This document shows positions 41,351 to 51,171 of a stretch of DNA of 64,000 bases, piece after piece. Position numbers and translations under genes: made by a program. The notes under the pieces were generated by a model. The model did not search any database, was not told the origin of the DNA, and was given only the letters and a program-made list of their open reading frames with translations. Source of the stretch: Curvibacter lanceolatus ATCC 14669 (lineage in GTDB: Bacteria; Pseudomonadota; Gammaproteobacteria; Burkholderiales; Burkholderiaceae_C); the NCBI RefSeq assembly GCF_000381265.1, contig NZ_KB906254.1, forward strand, positions 186,001 through 250,000, given 5' to 3'. The stretch's first letter is position 1, and every line of letters begins with the position of its first letter.

Positions 41351-42829
41351 TCAGGACACCAACAGATCCAGCGACCAGGGTGTCTTTTGCCAGGCGATGG
41401 CTTCCTCGCGCAGCAGGTGGGCGGATTGCGGATATTGCTGGCACCAGGCCTGGCTCAGGTGCAGGGTGTAGGCCATGCCATCACAGGCCAGCGCCAGCGG
41501 GGCCAGGTCGGGGTTGCGGCGGGCGTGACACAGCGCCACAGCGAGGCGCAGGCAAAGCAGCTGCGCCACGAAGGCGGCATCGCTGAAGTCGGCCTCGAGC
41601 TTGCGCAGCTTGCCGCGGTGGCCCAGGATCAGCAGGCTGAGCCGGTGCAGTTCGGGCAGGGCAAAGCCGGGTGCGTCGGTGTTGTCCAGGATGTAGGCGC
41701 CGTGCCGGTGGTAGTCGCTGTGCGAGATCTGGATGCCGATCTCGTGCAGGCTCGCCGCCCAGGCCAGCTTGCGTTCGGCGCGTTCGTCCAGCGGGCTTTC
41801 GACCTGGCGGTACAGCGTCAGGGCGGCATCGCGCACACGCTCTGCCTGGGCCTGGTCGACCTGGAAGCGTTCGCACAGCGAGACCACGGTGGTGGCACGC
41901 AGGTCGGTGTGGGGTTGTTCACGGTCGAGCAGGTCGTACAGAACACCCTGGCGCAGGGCGCCTTGAGCCACGTGCATTTCATCGATGCCCAGCAGATCGA
42001 AGATGGCGGTCAGAACGCTGACCCCGCCGCCGATGACGGCGCGGCGGTCGTCTTTCAGGCCTTCCATGCGCACCCGTTCGGCGCTCTGGGCGCGCAGCAG
42101 GCGCTCCTTGAGCCAATGCAGGGCGCTGCGGCTGATCACGCCACTCGGTTCACCGGCCGCGGCCAGGACGTCGGCCACCGCGCCCACGGTGCCGGACGAG
42201 CCGTAGGCAATGTCCCAGCTGTCGCGGCGGTAGCTGTCCAGGGCTTCGTCGAGCACAGCCTTGGCGGCGATCTCGGCGGTCATGAAGGCCTGCTGCGTGA
42301 ACAGGCCTTGCGGAAAGTACTTCATCGACCAGGCGACGCTGCCCACGCGGTACGAGGCCATCACCTGAGCGTTGTACTGCTGGCCCAGGATCATCTCGGT
42401 GGAGCGTCCGCCGATGTCGATCACCAGCCGGCGCTCATCCGATTGGGGCAGCAGGCGGGCCACGCCCTGATAAATCAGGCGAGCCTCTTCGGGGCCGGAG
42501 ATCACGTCGATCGGAAAGCCCAGGATCTCGGTGGCCCGGACCAGAAAGTCGTCGCGGTTGCGGGCTTCGCGCAGGGTCTGGGTGGCCACGGCACGCACCT
42601 GGGTGCGCGGGAACCCGGCCAGGCGCTCGGCAAACCGGGCCAGGCAATCCCAGCCGCGTTGCATGGCGTCAGCGCGCAGACGACGCTCCTCGTCCAGGCC
42701 GCTGCCCTGGCGCACAGTCTCCTTCAGGTATTCGCTGCGCTGGATCTGACCGTGTTGCAGGCGGCCGATTTCAAGTCTGAAGCTGTTCGACCCCAGGTCG
42801 ACAGCGGCAATGAGTGTTCCGTTTTGCAT
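41351..42829 (-). CDS. ppx: Exopolyphosphatase / pppGpp phosphohydrolase
   Basis: Removes terminal phosphates from polyphosphate and may convert pppGpp to ppGpp. 492 aa from the ATG at 42829 (MQNGTLIAAVDLGSNSFRLEIG). ASKHA phosphate loops (DLGSNSFRL, 11-19, and DIGGRSTEM near 150) are intact, and the C-terminal half has the HD-like pattern (ASLHEIGIQISHSDYHRHGAYI). A reverse Pho box lies 240 bases upstream, so it is likely induced with pst. Confidence 0.95.
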   Translation of the reverse strand: MQNGTLIAAVDLGSNSFRLEIGRLQHGQIQRSEYLKETVRQGSGLDEERRLRADAMQRGWDCLARFAERLAGFPRTQVRAVATQTLREARNRDDFLVRATEILGFPIDVISGPEEARLIYQGVARLLPQSDERRLVIDIGGRSTEMILGQQYNAQVMASYRVGSVAWSMKYFPQGLFTQQAFMTAEIAAKAVLDEALDSYRRDSWDIAYGSSGTVGAVADVLAAAGEPSGVISRSALHWLKERLLRAQSAERVRMEGLKDDRRAVIGGGVSVLTAIFDLLGIDEMHVAQGALRQGVLYDLLDREQPHTDLRATTVVSLCERFQVDQAQAERVRDAALTLYRQVESPLDERAERKLAWAASLHEIGIQISHSDYHRHGAYILDNTDAPGFALPELHRLSLLILGHRGKLRKLEADFSDAAFVAQLLCLRLAVALCHARRNPDLAPLALACDGMAYTLHLSQAWCQQYPQSAHLLREEAIAWQKTPWSLDLLVS

Positions 42830-43052
42830 TTGATGGCAGCGCTTGGGTCCGGTCACTCTGCGGCGGCAGGTGAGTTCGTCGCCGCTTGCGTACTGGGCTG
42901 TGAAGGGGTGGGGTTCGGGATCCGGAGTCTGTTGAGACAAGTTCGCTGGTCGCCAGACTCCGGCCTGCGTGGTGGCCGAACCTGACAGCAGCGATTGTGG
43001 CTGCGACCGACAGGACACTGACCGACTACCCCGTATTTTTCACGCGTTTCGC

Positions 43053-43086
43053 AGTCTAGAAGCGGTTTATGACAGTTGGGTGACCG
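43053..43086 (-). promoter_or_regulatory. Pho box and -10 for ppx
   Basis: Read on the minus strand, CGGTCAC CCAA CTGTCAT (43086-43069) is a PhoB site with 11-bp phasing. Ten bases on stands TAGACT (43058-43053) as -10. Confidence 0.75.
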
Positions 43087-43136
43087 AATTTGAGTCGATT
43101 GTGACAAAAAACCTGTGTTTCCAGTGTTTTGGGGGG

Positions 43137-43170
43137 CTGTCACGCAACTGTCATCAAGGCCAACTAGAGT
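43137..43170 (+). promoter_or_regulatory. Pho box and -10 for pstSCAB-phoU-phoBR
   Basis: CTGTCAC GCAA CTGTCAT (43137-43154) matches the PhoB consensus in 13 of 14 positions. TAGAGT (43165-43170) follows after 10 bp, the layout of E. coli PhoB promoters. The start codon of pstS is 36 bases further. Confidence 0.88.
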
Positions 43171-43205
43171 CCATTCAACTCTCCAACCCACCAAGGTGAA
43201 TTGAT

Positions 43206-44246
43206 ATGACCTGGACGATTCGTATGGCCGTTGCCGGCGCTGTGGCCGCTTTGCTCTCTCCCGCCAGCTGGGCTCAACAGGAAGCCACCGGCGCAGGTGC
43301 CAGCTTCCCGGCCCCCCTCTACTCGAAGTGGGCTGCTGATTACAACAAGGCCACCGGCGTCAAGATCAACTACCAATCGGTGGGTTCGGGTGCCGGCATC
43401 CGCCAGATCGAAGCCAAGACCGTGGACTTTGGTGCTTCCGATGCCCCGCTGACCGATGACGACCTGAAGGCCAAGGGCCTGGTCCAGTTCCCCACCGTGA
43501 TTGGTGGCGTGGTGCCGGTGATCAACGTCAAGGGCCTGACCCCGGGCCAATTGAAGTTGACTGGTGCTGTGCTGGCTGACATCTACCTGGGCAAGATCAC
43601 CCACTGGAATGACGCCGCCATCAAGTCGCTGAACGCCGGGCTGACCCTGCCGGACTCGCCAATCGCCGTGGTGCGTCGCGCCGATGGCTCGGGCACCAGC
43701 TTCATCTTCACCAACTACCTGAGCAAGGTCAGCCCCGAATGGAAGAGCAAGGTCGGTGAAGGCACTGCCGTGAACTGGCCCACCGGCGCCGGTGGCAAGG
43801 GCAATGAAGGCGTGGCCGCCTTCCTCGGTCGTCTGCCTGACTCCATCGGCTACCTGGAGTACGCCTACGTCAAGCAGAACAAGCTCAACTACGTGCAACT
43901 GCAGAATGCGGCCGGTTCCTACGTGGCCCCGGACGATCTGACCTTCAAGGCCGCCGCTGCCGGCGCCACCTGGAGCAAGAGCTTCTACCAGATCCTGACC
44001 AACCAGCCTGGCAAGGATTCCTGGCCCATCACGGGCGCCACCTTCATCCTGATGCACAAGAAGCAGGACAAGCCGGCCCAGGCCACCACCGCCCTGAAGT
44101 TCTTTGACTGGGCCTACAAGAGCGGTGACAAGACCGCCGTCGACCTGGATTACGTGCCCATGCCCGACAGCGTCAAGGAAGTGATCCTGAAATCCTGGGG
44201 TGAGATCCGCGAAGCTGCTGGCGACAAGCCGGTTGCCTTCAAGTGA
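43206..44246 (+). CDS. pstS: Phosphate ABC transporter, periplasmic binding protein
   Basis: High-affinity phosphate receptor. 346 aa. Signal peptide to SWA (residue 23). TGAGASFPAPLYSKW, GSGAGIRQ and DFGASDAPL are the phosphate-binding loops, with RADGSGTSF binding the oxyanion. AAGGTGA (43192-43198) precedes the ATG. First gene of the pst-pho operon. Confidence 0.98.
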   Translation: MTWTIRMAVAGAVAALLSPASWAQQEATGAGASFPAPLYSKWAADYNKATGVKINYQSVGSGAGIRQIEAKTVDFGASDAPLTDDDLKAKGLVQFPTVIGGVVPVINVKGLTPGQLKLTGAVLADIYLGKITHWNDAAIKSLNAGLTLPDSPIAVVRRADGSGTSFIFTNYLSKVSPEWKSKVGEGTAVNWPTGAGGKGNEGVAAFLGRLPDSIGYLEYAYVKQNKLNYVQLQNAAGSYVAPDDLTFKAAAAGATWSKSFYQILTNQPGKDSWPITGATFILMHKKQDKPAQATTALKFFDWAYKSGDKTAVDLDYVPMPDSVKEVILKSWGEIREAAGDKPVAFK

Positions 44247-44293
44247 TTCCAGGCCTCTGACGTCTACTTCAGACCTGCTTTCGGGACTTTGTT

Positions 44294-45319
44294 GTGTCCA
44301 CTACACTGCCGGTCAACCATGCCCCGCCCACCTCGGTGGGGCGTGCACAACCTATGACCACACCTCCTTCTCAACGCCCGCTGTTGTCGGGTGCGATGGC
44401 TGACCGCCTTTTTGGCTGGCTGGCCAAGGCCGCTGCCATCCTGACCCTGGGCCTTCTTTTCGGCATCTTGCTGTCGCTGGTTGTCGGCGCCTGGCCGTCG
44501 ATTGAAAAATACGGCCTGAGCTTTCTGGTGCGCAGCGTCTGGGATCCGGTCCAGTCCGATTTCGGCGGCCTGGTGATGATCTACGGCACGCTGGCCACCT
44601 CGCTGATCGCACTGGCCATCGCCGTGCCGGTCAGCTTCGGCATTGCCCTGTTCCTGACCGAACTCTCCCCGGCCTGGCTCAAGCGCCCCCTGGGCACCGC
44701 CATCGAGTTGCTGGCTGCCGTGCCCTCCATCGTGTATGGCATGTGGGGCCTGATGGTGTTCGGCCCCATCCTGGCGCGCTTCGTCCAGCAACCCCTGCAG
44801 GCCTTGCTGAAGGGCGTGCCGGTGCTGGGCTCCTTCGTCTCCGGCCCTCCGGTGGGCATCGGTATTTTGTCGGCCGGCATCATCCTGGCCATCATGATCA
44901 TCCCCTTCATCGCTTCGGTGATGCGCGACGTGTTCGAAGTGACCCCGCCGCTGCTCAAGGAATCGGCCTACGGTCTGGGTTCCACCACCTGGGAAGTGGT
45001 CTGGAAGGTTGTGCTGCCCTACACCAAGACCGGTGTTCTGGGTGGCGTGATGCTGGGTCTGGGCCGGGCGCTGGGCGAGACCATGGCGGTCACCTTCGTG
45101 ATCGGCAACATGAACCAGCTCAATTCGCTGAGCGTGTTCGAGGCGGCCAACAGCATCACCTCCGCGCTGGCCAACGAGTTTGCCGAAGCCGGTGAAGGCC
45201 TGCACCAGGCCTCGCTGATCTACCTGGGCCTGGTCTTGTTCTTCATCACCTTCGTGGTGCTGTCGCTGTCCAAAGTGCTGCTCATGCGCCTCAAGAAGAA
45301 CGAAGGAGCCCGCTCATGA
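44294..45319 (+). CDS. pstC: Phosphate ABC transporter permease PstC
   Basis: Inner-membrane channel subunit. 341 aa as called from GTG at 44294, with six membrane helices and the cytoplasmic EAA loop ([22 protein letters not shown]). An ATG at 44354 would give 321 aa, nearer to E. coli PstC, and may be the true start; neither has a strong ribosome site. Overlaps pstA by 4 bases (ATGA). Confidence 0.95.
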   Translation: MSTTLPVNHAPPTSVGRAQPMTTPPSQRPLLSGAMADRLFGWLAKAAAILTLGLLFGILLSLVVGAWPSIEKYGLSFLVRSVWDPVQSDFGGLVMIYGTLATSLIALAIAVPVSFGIALFLTELSPAWLKRPLGTAIELLAAVPSIVYGMWGLMVFGPILARFVQQPLQALLKGVPVLGSFVSGPPVGIGILSAGIILAIMIIPFIASVMRDVFEVTPPLLKESAYGLGSTTWEVVWKVVLPYTKTGVLGGVMLGLGRALGETMAVTFVIGNMNQLNSLSVFEAANSITSALANEFAEAGEGLHQASLIYLGLVLFFITFVVLSLSKVLLMRLKKNEGARS

Positions 45320-46203
45320 ACACCGCCGCTTCTTCCATCCTGGCCGAGCGCGCGGCGCTCGCCGCAGTGCGCCAGTCGCGCTATGCCAGCCGCAAGCGCG
45401 TCAACACCATCGCGCTGGCCCTGTCGCTGGCGGCCATGGCCTTTGGCGTGTTCTGGCTGATCTGGATCCTGTGGGAAACCGTCCGCCTGGGCTTTGGCGG
45501 CCTGAGTGTGGCGCTGTTCACCCAGTCCACACCGCCACCGAACGAGGTGGGTGGCATTGCCAATGCCATTTTCGGCTCGCTGGTCATGGTGGCCTTGTCC
45601 ACCTTCATCGGCACGCCCATCGGCATCATGGCCGGCGTCTACCTGGCTGAGTACGACACCAAGAGCTGGCTGGCTTCGACCACGCGCTTCGTCAATGACA
45701 TCCTGTTGTCCGCGCCCAGCATCGTGATCGGGCTGTTCGTCTACGCCATCGTGGTGGCCCGCTTCAAGAGCTTCTCGGGCTGGGCCGGCATCGTGGCCCT
45801 GGCACTGATCGTGATCCCGGTGGTCATCCGCACCACCGAGAACATGCTCACCCTGGTGCCTTCGGCGCTGCGCGAGGCCGCCTACGCCCTGGGCACGCCC
45901 AAGTGGAAGGTGATCATCATGATCACGCTGCGTGCCGCCAAGTCGGGGGTGATCACCGGGGTTCTGCTGGCTGTGGCCCGCATCTCGGGCGAGACCGCGC
46001 CCTTGCTGTTCACCGCGCTGAACAACCAATTCTGGAACTCGGACCTGTCCAAACCCATGGCCAGCCTGCCGGTGACCATCTTCAAATTTGCGATGAGCCC
46101 GTACGAAAACTGGCAACAACTGGCCTGGGCAGGTGTGTTCCTGATCACCCTGGCCGTGCTGGGGCTCAACATCCTGGCGCGTGTGCTGACCCGTCAGAAG
46201 TAA
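45316..46203 (+). CDS. pstA: Phosphate ABC transporter permease PstA
   Basis: Partner permease of PstC. 295 aa with six membrane helices and the EAA loop [21 protein letters not shown]. Start overlaps the pstC stop. The N-terminal Arg/Ala-rich stretch of about 30 residues before the first helix is longer than minimal. Confidence 0.96.
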   Translation: MNTAASSILAERAALAAVRQSRYASRKRVNTIALALSLAAMAFGVFWLIWILWETVRLGFGGLSVALFTQSTPPPNEVGGIANAIFGSLVMVALSTFIGTPIGIMAGVYLAEYDTKSWLASTTRFVNDILLSAPSIVIGLFVYAIVVARFKSFSGWAGIVALALIVIPVVIRTTENMLTLVPSALREAAYALGTPKWKVIIMITLRAAKSGVITGVLLAVARISGETAPLLFTALNNQFWNSDLSKPMASLPVTIFKFAMSPYENWQQLAWAGVFLITLAVLGLNILARVLTRQK

Positions 46204-46218
46204 AGGCAAGGATTTTTC

Positions 46219-46998
46219 ATGACCACATTCACCGTGCCCGATCAGCAAGCCAAGATTGCAGTGCGCAACCTGAACTTCTACTACGGCAAATTCCATGCCC
46301 TCAAAGGCATCAACTTGAACATCCCCGAGAAGAAGGTCACCGCCTTCATCGGCCCCTCGGGTTGTGGCAAATCGACCCTGCTGCGCACCTTCAACCGCAT
46401 GTACGAGCTCTATCCCGAGCAACGTGCCGAAGGCGAAATCGTGCTGGATGGCGAGAACCTGCTCACCTCCAAGCAGGACGTGGCCCTGATCCGGGCCAAG
46501 GTCGGCATGGTTTTTCAGAAGCCCACCCCCTTTCCGATGTCGATCTATGACAACATCGCTTTCGGTGTGAAGCTGTTCGAGAACCTCAGCGCCACCGACA
46601 TGGACGATCGCGTCGAATGGGCCCTGCGCAAGGCCGCCCTCTGGACCGAGGTGAAGGACAAGCTCAACCAGAGCGGTTCCGGCCTGTCGGGCGGTCAGCA
46701 GCAACGTCTGTGCATCGCCCGTGGCATCGCCATCAAGCCCGAGGTGCTGCTGCTTGACGAGCCCTGCTCGGCGCTCGACCCGATCTCCACGGCCAAGGTG
46801 GAAGAGCTGATCGCCGAGCTGAAAGACGACTACACCGTGGTCATCGTGACCCACAACATGCAGCAGGCGGCACGCTGCAGCGACTACACCGCCTACATGT
46901 ACCTGGGCGATCTGGTCGAGTTCGGCGAGACAGAACAAATGTTCTTCAAGCCCACCCGCAAGGAAACAGAAGACTACATCACAGGCCGTTTCGGTTGA
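46219..46998 (+). CDS. pstB: Phosphate ABC transporter ATPase PstB
   Basis: Drives phosphate import and signals with PhoU/PhoR. 259 aa. Walker [10 protein letters not shown] at 45-53, signature LSGGQ in [12 protein letters not shown], Walker B with catalytic Glu in [13 protein letters not shown], and the H-loop in VTHNMQQA. Fifteen bases after pstA. Confidence 0.98.
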   Translation: MTTFTVPDQQAKIAVRNLNFYYGKFHALKGINLNIPEKKVTAFIGPSGCGKSTLLRTFNRMYELYPEQRAEGEIVLDGENLLTSKQDVALIRAKVGMVFQKPTPFPMSIYDNIAFGVKLFENLSATDMDDRVEWALRKAALWTEVKDKLNQSGSGLSGGQQQRLCIARGIAIKPEVLLLDEPCSALDPISTAKVEELIAELKDDYTVVIVTHNMQQAARCSDYTAYMYLGDLVEFGETEQMFFKPTRKETEDYITGRFG

Positions 46999-47008
46999 GG
47001 AGCGCAGC

Positions 47009-47710
47009 ATGCCGGACAAACATCTTTCCACCCAGTTCGACAGTGACCTCAACGGCGTTTCGTCGCGGGTCATGGAGCTGGGCGGCCTGGTTGAATCCCA
47101 GATCCACCAAGCCATCTACTCGCTGTCGAACTTCAGCACCGAGGCCGCGGCCCAGGTGATCGACATCGAACAACGCGTCAACGCCATGGAGATCGAGATC
47201 GACCGCGATCTGGCCTCCATCATCGCGCGACGCCAGCCCACGGCACGCGACCTGCGCCTGCTGCTGGCCATCTCCAAGACCACCGCCAACCTGGAGCGCG
47301 TGGGCGACGAGGCCAGCAAGATCGCCCGCATGGTCAAGTCGATCATCGAAAGCGGTTCGGCCCGCCAGCTGCCCTCCACCGATCTGCGTGTGGCGGCTGA
47401 CCTGGCTGCCGGCCTGCTGCGCAAGGCGCTCGACGCCTTTGCCCGGCTTGACACCAGCACGGCGGTGGCCATCCTCAAGGAGGATGACCTGATCGACCGC
47501 GAGTTCGACGGTTTTGTGCGCAAGCTCATCACCTACATGATGGAAGACCCGCGCACCATCTCGCCCAGCCTGGACCTGCTGTTCCTGGCCAAGGCGATCG
47601 AGCGCATCGGTGACCATGCCAAGAACATTGCCGAGTTCATCATCTATGTTGTCAAGGGCACGGATGTGCGCCACGCGTCCATTGACGACGTGGAGTCCGC
47701 CCTCCGGTGA
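47009..47710 (+). CDS. phoU: Phosphate signalling protein PhoU
   Basis: Links PstSCAB status to PhoR and represses the Pho response when phosphate is plentiful. 233 aa, two PhoU repeats of helical bundles with the metal-binding E/DxxxD patterns (RVGDEASKIA, RIGDHAKNIAE). GAGGAG overlaps the pstB stop. Confidence 0.97.
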   Translation: MPDKHLSTQFDSDLNGVSSRVMELGGLVESQIHQAIYSLSNFSTEAAAQVIDIEQRVNAMEIEIDRDLASIIARRQPTARDLRLLLAISKTTANLERVGDEASKIARMVKSIIESGSARQLPSTDLRVAADLAAGLLRKALDAFARLDTSTAVAILKEDDLIDREFDGFVRKLITYMMEDPRTISPSLDLLFLAKAIERIGDHAKNIAEFIIYVVKGTDVRHASIDDVESALR

Positions 47711-47716
47711 TCTGCC

Positions 47717-48460
47717 ATGAAGAAGCTGCCCCATATCCTGATCGTTGAAGACGAGCCGGCGATTGCCGAGCTGATCGCGGTCAACCTGCGCCACAACGGC
47801 TTCCAGCCGGTGTGGGCTGAAGACGGCATCTCGGCCCAGCGCGAGCTGGACGCCGTGCTGCCCGATGTGATCCTGCTCGACTGGATGCTGCCTGGCCAGA
47901 GTGGCGTGGCGCTGGCGCGCAAATGGCGTGCCGATGCCCGCACCAAGGGCGTGCCCATCCTGATGCTGACTGCGCGTGGCGATGAGACCGACAAGGTGGC
48001 CGGCCTCGACGCCGGTGCCGATGACTACATCACCAAGCCCTTCTCGACCCAGGAACTGCTGGCACGCATCCGTGCCGTGCTGCGCCGCCGGGCCCCGGAG
48101 CAGGTGTCTGACACGGTCACCATCGGTGAGCTGGTGCTCGACGCGGCCACCTACCGGGTCACGTTCGCGGGCCAGCCACTCAAGGTCGGCCCCACCGAGT
48201 TCAAGCTGCTGCACTACCTCATGAAGCATTCCGAGCGCGTGCACAGCCGCTCGCAACTGCTGGACAAGGTGTGGGGCGACCACGTGTTCATCGAAGAGCG
48301 CACGGTCGACGTGCACGTCAAACGCCTGCGCGAGGCCTTGGGCGGCGCCGGCACCATGGTCGAGACCGTGCGCGGCGCGGGCTACCGACTCACCGGACAG
48401 CCCCAGGTGGCGGTGTCCGTCCCTGTCACTGTGTCCACTTCTGCGGCGGCTTCTGCTTGA
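47717..48460 (+). CDS. phoB: Phosphate response regulator PhoB
   Basis: OmpR-type regulator that binds the Pho boxes listed here. 247 aa. Receiver domain with acidic pair 11-12, phospho-acceptor Asp55, Thr86 and Lys107; winged-helix domain from about 130 (VGPTEFKLLHYLMKHSERV, EERTVDVHVKRLREAL). It carries a C-terminal extension of about 20 mostly Val/Ser/Ala residues. Six bases after phoU; being inside the operon gives autoinduction. Confidence 0.97.
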   Translation: MKKLPHILIVEDEPAIAELIAVNLRHNGFQPVWAEDGISAQRELDAVLPDVILLDWMLPGQSGVALARKWRADARTKGVPILMLTARGDETDKVAGLDAGADDYITKPFSTQELLARIRAVLRRRAPEQVSDTVTIGELVLDAATYRVTFAGQPLKVGPTEFKLLHYLMKHSERVHSRSQLLDKVWGDHVFIEERTVDVHVKRLREALGGAGTMVETVRGAGYRLTGQPQVAVSVPVTVSTSAAASA

Positions 48461-48486
48461 CGGCCTGAGCGGCCCGGGCCCTTTTC

Positions 48487-49872
48487 ATGACATTCCGGTT
48501 TTTGACTTTTGCCGGGGCCCAATTCTTGGCGGTCCTGGCAGGGTGGTCGCTGGGCGACGCCCTGGGGGGGCTGGTGGCCTTGCTGCTGGGCACCTGGCTG
48601 TGGTTTTTGTTGGATCTGTGGCGCGGCCTGCGGGTGCGCCGCTGGTTGCGCAAGGGGCAGCTGGCCGATGCGCCGGCGATGGGCGGCTTGTGGGGTGAGG
48701 TCGCCGACCGGGCCCGGCGCATGCTGCGCCAGCTGGTCAAAAAGGCCGAAGACAGCGAGGCCCGCTTGCAGGAGTTCCTGCTCGCCATCCAGGCCTCGCC
48801 CAATGGCGTGGTGCTGCTCGACCCCGAGGGTCACATCGAATGGTGCAACCAGACGGCGGCCCAGCATTTCGGCTTCGACCCCGATCGGGATCTGATGCAG
48901 TCCATCGGCAACCTGTTGCGTGAGCCGGTGTTTGCGGCCTACTACGCCTCGCGCGACTACAGCCACGACATCGTGATGAATGGCCGTGGCAGCACCTTGT
49001 CGCGCCCGGTGCGCCTGTCGGTGCACCTGCATGGTTATGGCGAGGGCCGTCGCCTGCTGCTGTCGCGCGACATCACCGCCCTGGACCAGGCCGATGCCAT
49101 GCGGCGCGACTTCGTGGCCAATGTGTCGCATGAGATCCGCACCCCGCTGACGGTGCTGTCGGGCTTCATCGAAACTCTGCAGACCCTGAACCTCGAAGAC
49201 CACGAGCGCCAGCACTACCTGAACCTGATGTCCCAGCAGGCCAGCCGCATGCAGACCGTGGTCAGCGATCTGCTCACGCTGTCACGTCTGGAAGGCAGCC
49301 CCGCCCCGGGCCTGACCGAATGGGTGGGCGTGCAGGGGCTGCTCATGCATTGCGAGCAGGAATCCCAGGCCCTGTCGGGCGTGATCGGCAGCCACAGCGG
49401 GCGCCGCCACCAGATCCATTTCGACATCGAGGCGGCCCGCGGCGTCGACCTGGCCGGCTCGCACAACGAGCTGCAAAGCGCCTTGTCCAACCTGGTCAGC
49501 AACGCCGTGCGCTACACGCCAGGCGGCGGGAGCATCCAGGTCAGCTGGCACACGCTGCCAGACGGTCGTGCCGAGTTCGATGTGCGGGATTCGGGCCCGG
49601 GCATTGCCCCCGAGCACATTCCGCGCCTCACCGAGCGTTTTTACCGCGTCGACCGCAGCCGCTCGCGTGAAACCGGTGGCACGGGTCTCGGCCTGGCCAT
49701 CGTCAAACACGTGGTGCAGCGCCATGGGGCCCAGCTCAACATCGAAAGCACGCTGGGCGTGGGGTCGCGGTTTTCCATCGTGTTCCCGGCCAGCCGCTTG
49801 CGTCAGGCCGCACCGTCCCTCACGGGGCCGGCACCATCGGCCGGTGCACAGCGCGCCAAAGAAGCGGCATGA
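48487..49872 (+). CDS. phoR: Phosphate sensor histidine kinase PhoR
   Basis: Autophosphorylates and passes phosphate to PhoB. 461 aa: N-terminal hydrophobic segment (about 5-45), PAS domain (about 95-200), HisKA with phospho-His215 (NVSHEIRTPLT), then HATPase with Asn335/Asn339, DSGPGI 368-373 and GTGLGL 399-404. No large periplasmic domain, as is usual for PhoR. The last 53 bases overlap the 3' end of the convergent MATE gene. Confidence 0.97.
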   Translation: MTFRFLTFAGAQFLAVLAGWSLGDALGGLVALLLGTWLWFLLDLWRGLRVRRWLRKGQLADAPAMGGLWGEVADRARRMLRQLVKKAEDSEARLQEFLLAIQASPNGVVLLDPEGHIEWCNQTAAQHFGFDPDRDLMQSIGNLLREPVFAAYYASRDYSHDIVMNGRGSTLSRPVRLSVHLHGYGEGRRLLLSRDITALDQADAMRRDFVANVSHEIRTPLTVLSGFIETLQTLNLEDHERQHYLNLMSQQASRMQTVVSDLLTLSRLEGSPAPGLTEWVGVQGLLMHCEQESQALSGVIGSHSGRRHQIHFDIEAARGVDLAGSHNELQSALSNLVSNAVRYTPGGGSIQVSWHTLPDGRAEFDVRDSGPGIAPEHIPRLTERFYRVDRSRSRETGGTGLGLAIVKHVVQRHGAQLNIESTLGVGSRFSIVFPASRLRQAAPSLTGPAPSAGAQRAKEAA

Positions 49873-51169
49873 AGATGGCCGCCACCGCGGCCAATGCCAC
49901 GGTGCTGCCGGCCCAGAAGGCATCGGGCCGGGCCCAGGGCGCCCACCCGGCCAGGCCGCGGTAGGCCAGCCAATAGCCGCCGCCCAGTCCGGCGCCCCAC
50001 AACAGGGTGCTGTACACCACCAAGGTCACCACCGTCACGCGGTAGCAGCGCAGCACAAACACGCACACAGTCTGGGCCGCATCGAACAGGTGGTACAGCG
50101 CCACCCACACCAGCAAGGGCGCGGCTTGGTTAGCCACCTCGGCTTGCTGGGTGTAGAGCCGGGGCAGGCCGGCATGACCCAGCCACACCGTGGCTGAGCA
50201 CAGCGTGGCCAGCCCCAGGGCCAGCAGCAAGCCGGTTCGGATCGCCTGCCGGGCGTGGGCCGGCTGGCGTGCCCCCAGCCAGTAGCTGGCGCGGGCACTG
50301 GTGGCGATCGCGATCGACAGCGGCACCATGTACAGCACGGCCATCAGGTTGGCCGCAATCTGGTGACTGGCCGCCGCGGTGGTGCCCAGGCGGGCAATGA
50401 ACAGCGCCATCAGGGTGAAGGAGGTCACTTCGACCAGGATGGACAGGCCCGCCGGCAGGCCCAGGCGCAGAAACTGCCCCAACTGCTGCCAATCCGGTGG
50501 CTCGGGCCTCTTCCACAGGCGGTAAGGGTGGTACACCGTTTGCCGGCTCAGCATCAGCACGGCCAGGGCGGCCATTGCGCCGTTCACGGCCAGGGTGGCC
50601 CAGGCGCAGCCGGTGGCTCCCTCGGCCGCAACACCCGCGCCGCCCCAGGCCCACCACATCGACAACGGCACCTTCAGCGCCAGCCCCGCCAACTGCAGCC
50701 AGGTGACCAGGCGGGGCAGGTGCAGCGCCTGGTTCAGCGTGCTGTAGACGCGAAACAGCAGGGCCGGCGGCAGGGCCAGGGCCAGCACCTGCAGGTAGTG
50801 GCCCACATCGGCGCGTAATTCATCGGGCACCCCGGTCCAGCGCAGCAAGGCCTCGGGCTGCACCAGCACGCCAATGCCCAGCACCGAAGCCACCGCGCAC
50901 AGGTACAGCGACTGGCGCACTGAACGCCCCACCTCCAGCGGGCGTCCTGCGCCTTCCAATTCGGCCCAGACCGGCAGCAGGGCCTGCAGCACGCCCATCA
51001 GGCCCACATAGACGCTGATGTACACGGCCGACCCCACTGCCAGCGCGGCCAGGGCTTCGGGGGAATGGCGACCCGCCACCAGGGTGTCGGTGACGCCGAA
51101 GGCCATCACCGCCAACTGGCCGGCCAGCACCGTGCCCGCGTGGCGGGCAATGAGGCGCAACTCGCTCAA
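49820..51169 (-). CDS. MATE-family multidrug/cation antiporter
   Basis: 449 aa, twelve predicted membrane helices in two halves. The N-terminus (LIARHAGTVLAGQLAVMAFGVTDTLVAGRHSPEALAALAVGS) is the classical MATE opening, close to the NorM branch. Extrudes organic cations with Na+ or H+; the substrate is not predictable. Starts 2 bases after the glycosyltransferase stop and overlaps phoR tail to tail. Confidence 0.88.
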   Translation of the reverse strand: MSELRLIARHAGTVLAGQLAVMAFGVTDTLVAGRHSPEALAALAVGSAVYISVYVGLMGVLQALLPVWAELEGAGRPLEVGRSVRQSLYLCAVASVLGIGVLVQPEALLRWTGVPDELRADVGHYLQVLALALPPALLFRVYSTLNQALHLPRLVTWLQLAGLALKVPLSMWWAWGGAGVAAEGATGCAWATLAVNGAMAALAVLMLSRQTVYHPYRLWKRPEPPDWQQLGQFLRLGLPAGLSILVEVTSFTLMALFIARLGTTAAASHQIAANLMAVLYMVPLSIAIATSARASYWLGARQPAHARQAIRTGLLLALGLATLCSATVWLGHAGLPRLYTQQAEVANQAAPLLVWVALYHLFDAAQTVCVFVLRCYRVTVVTLVVYSTLLWGAGLGGGYWLAYRGLAGWAPWARPDAFWAGSTVALAAVAAIFMPLLWRAVHRPMVPAP

Positions 51170-51171
51170 GT

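Larger units (their letters stand above)
42830..43205. other. Divergent ppx / pstS regulatory region
   Basis: 376 bases without a gene. It holds two Pho boxes facing outward (43069-43086 and 43137-43154), each with a -10 10 bp downstream. The ppx side leaves a leader of about 220 nt, in which I see no further structure. Confidence 0.75.

Noticed and set aside
41153-42985. Plus-strand open frame of 610 codons opposite ppx
   Set aside because: ppx on the minus strand has complete catalytic motifs, a terminator and a Pho box; the plus frame has none.
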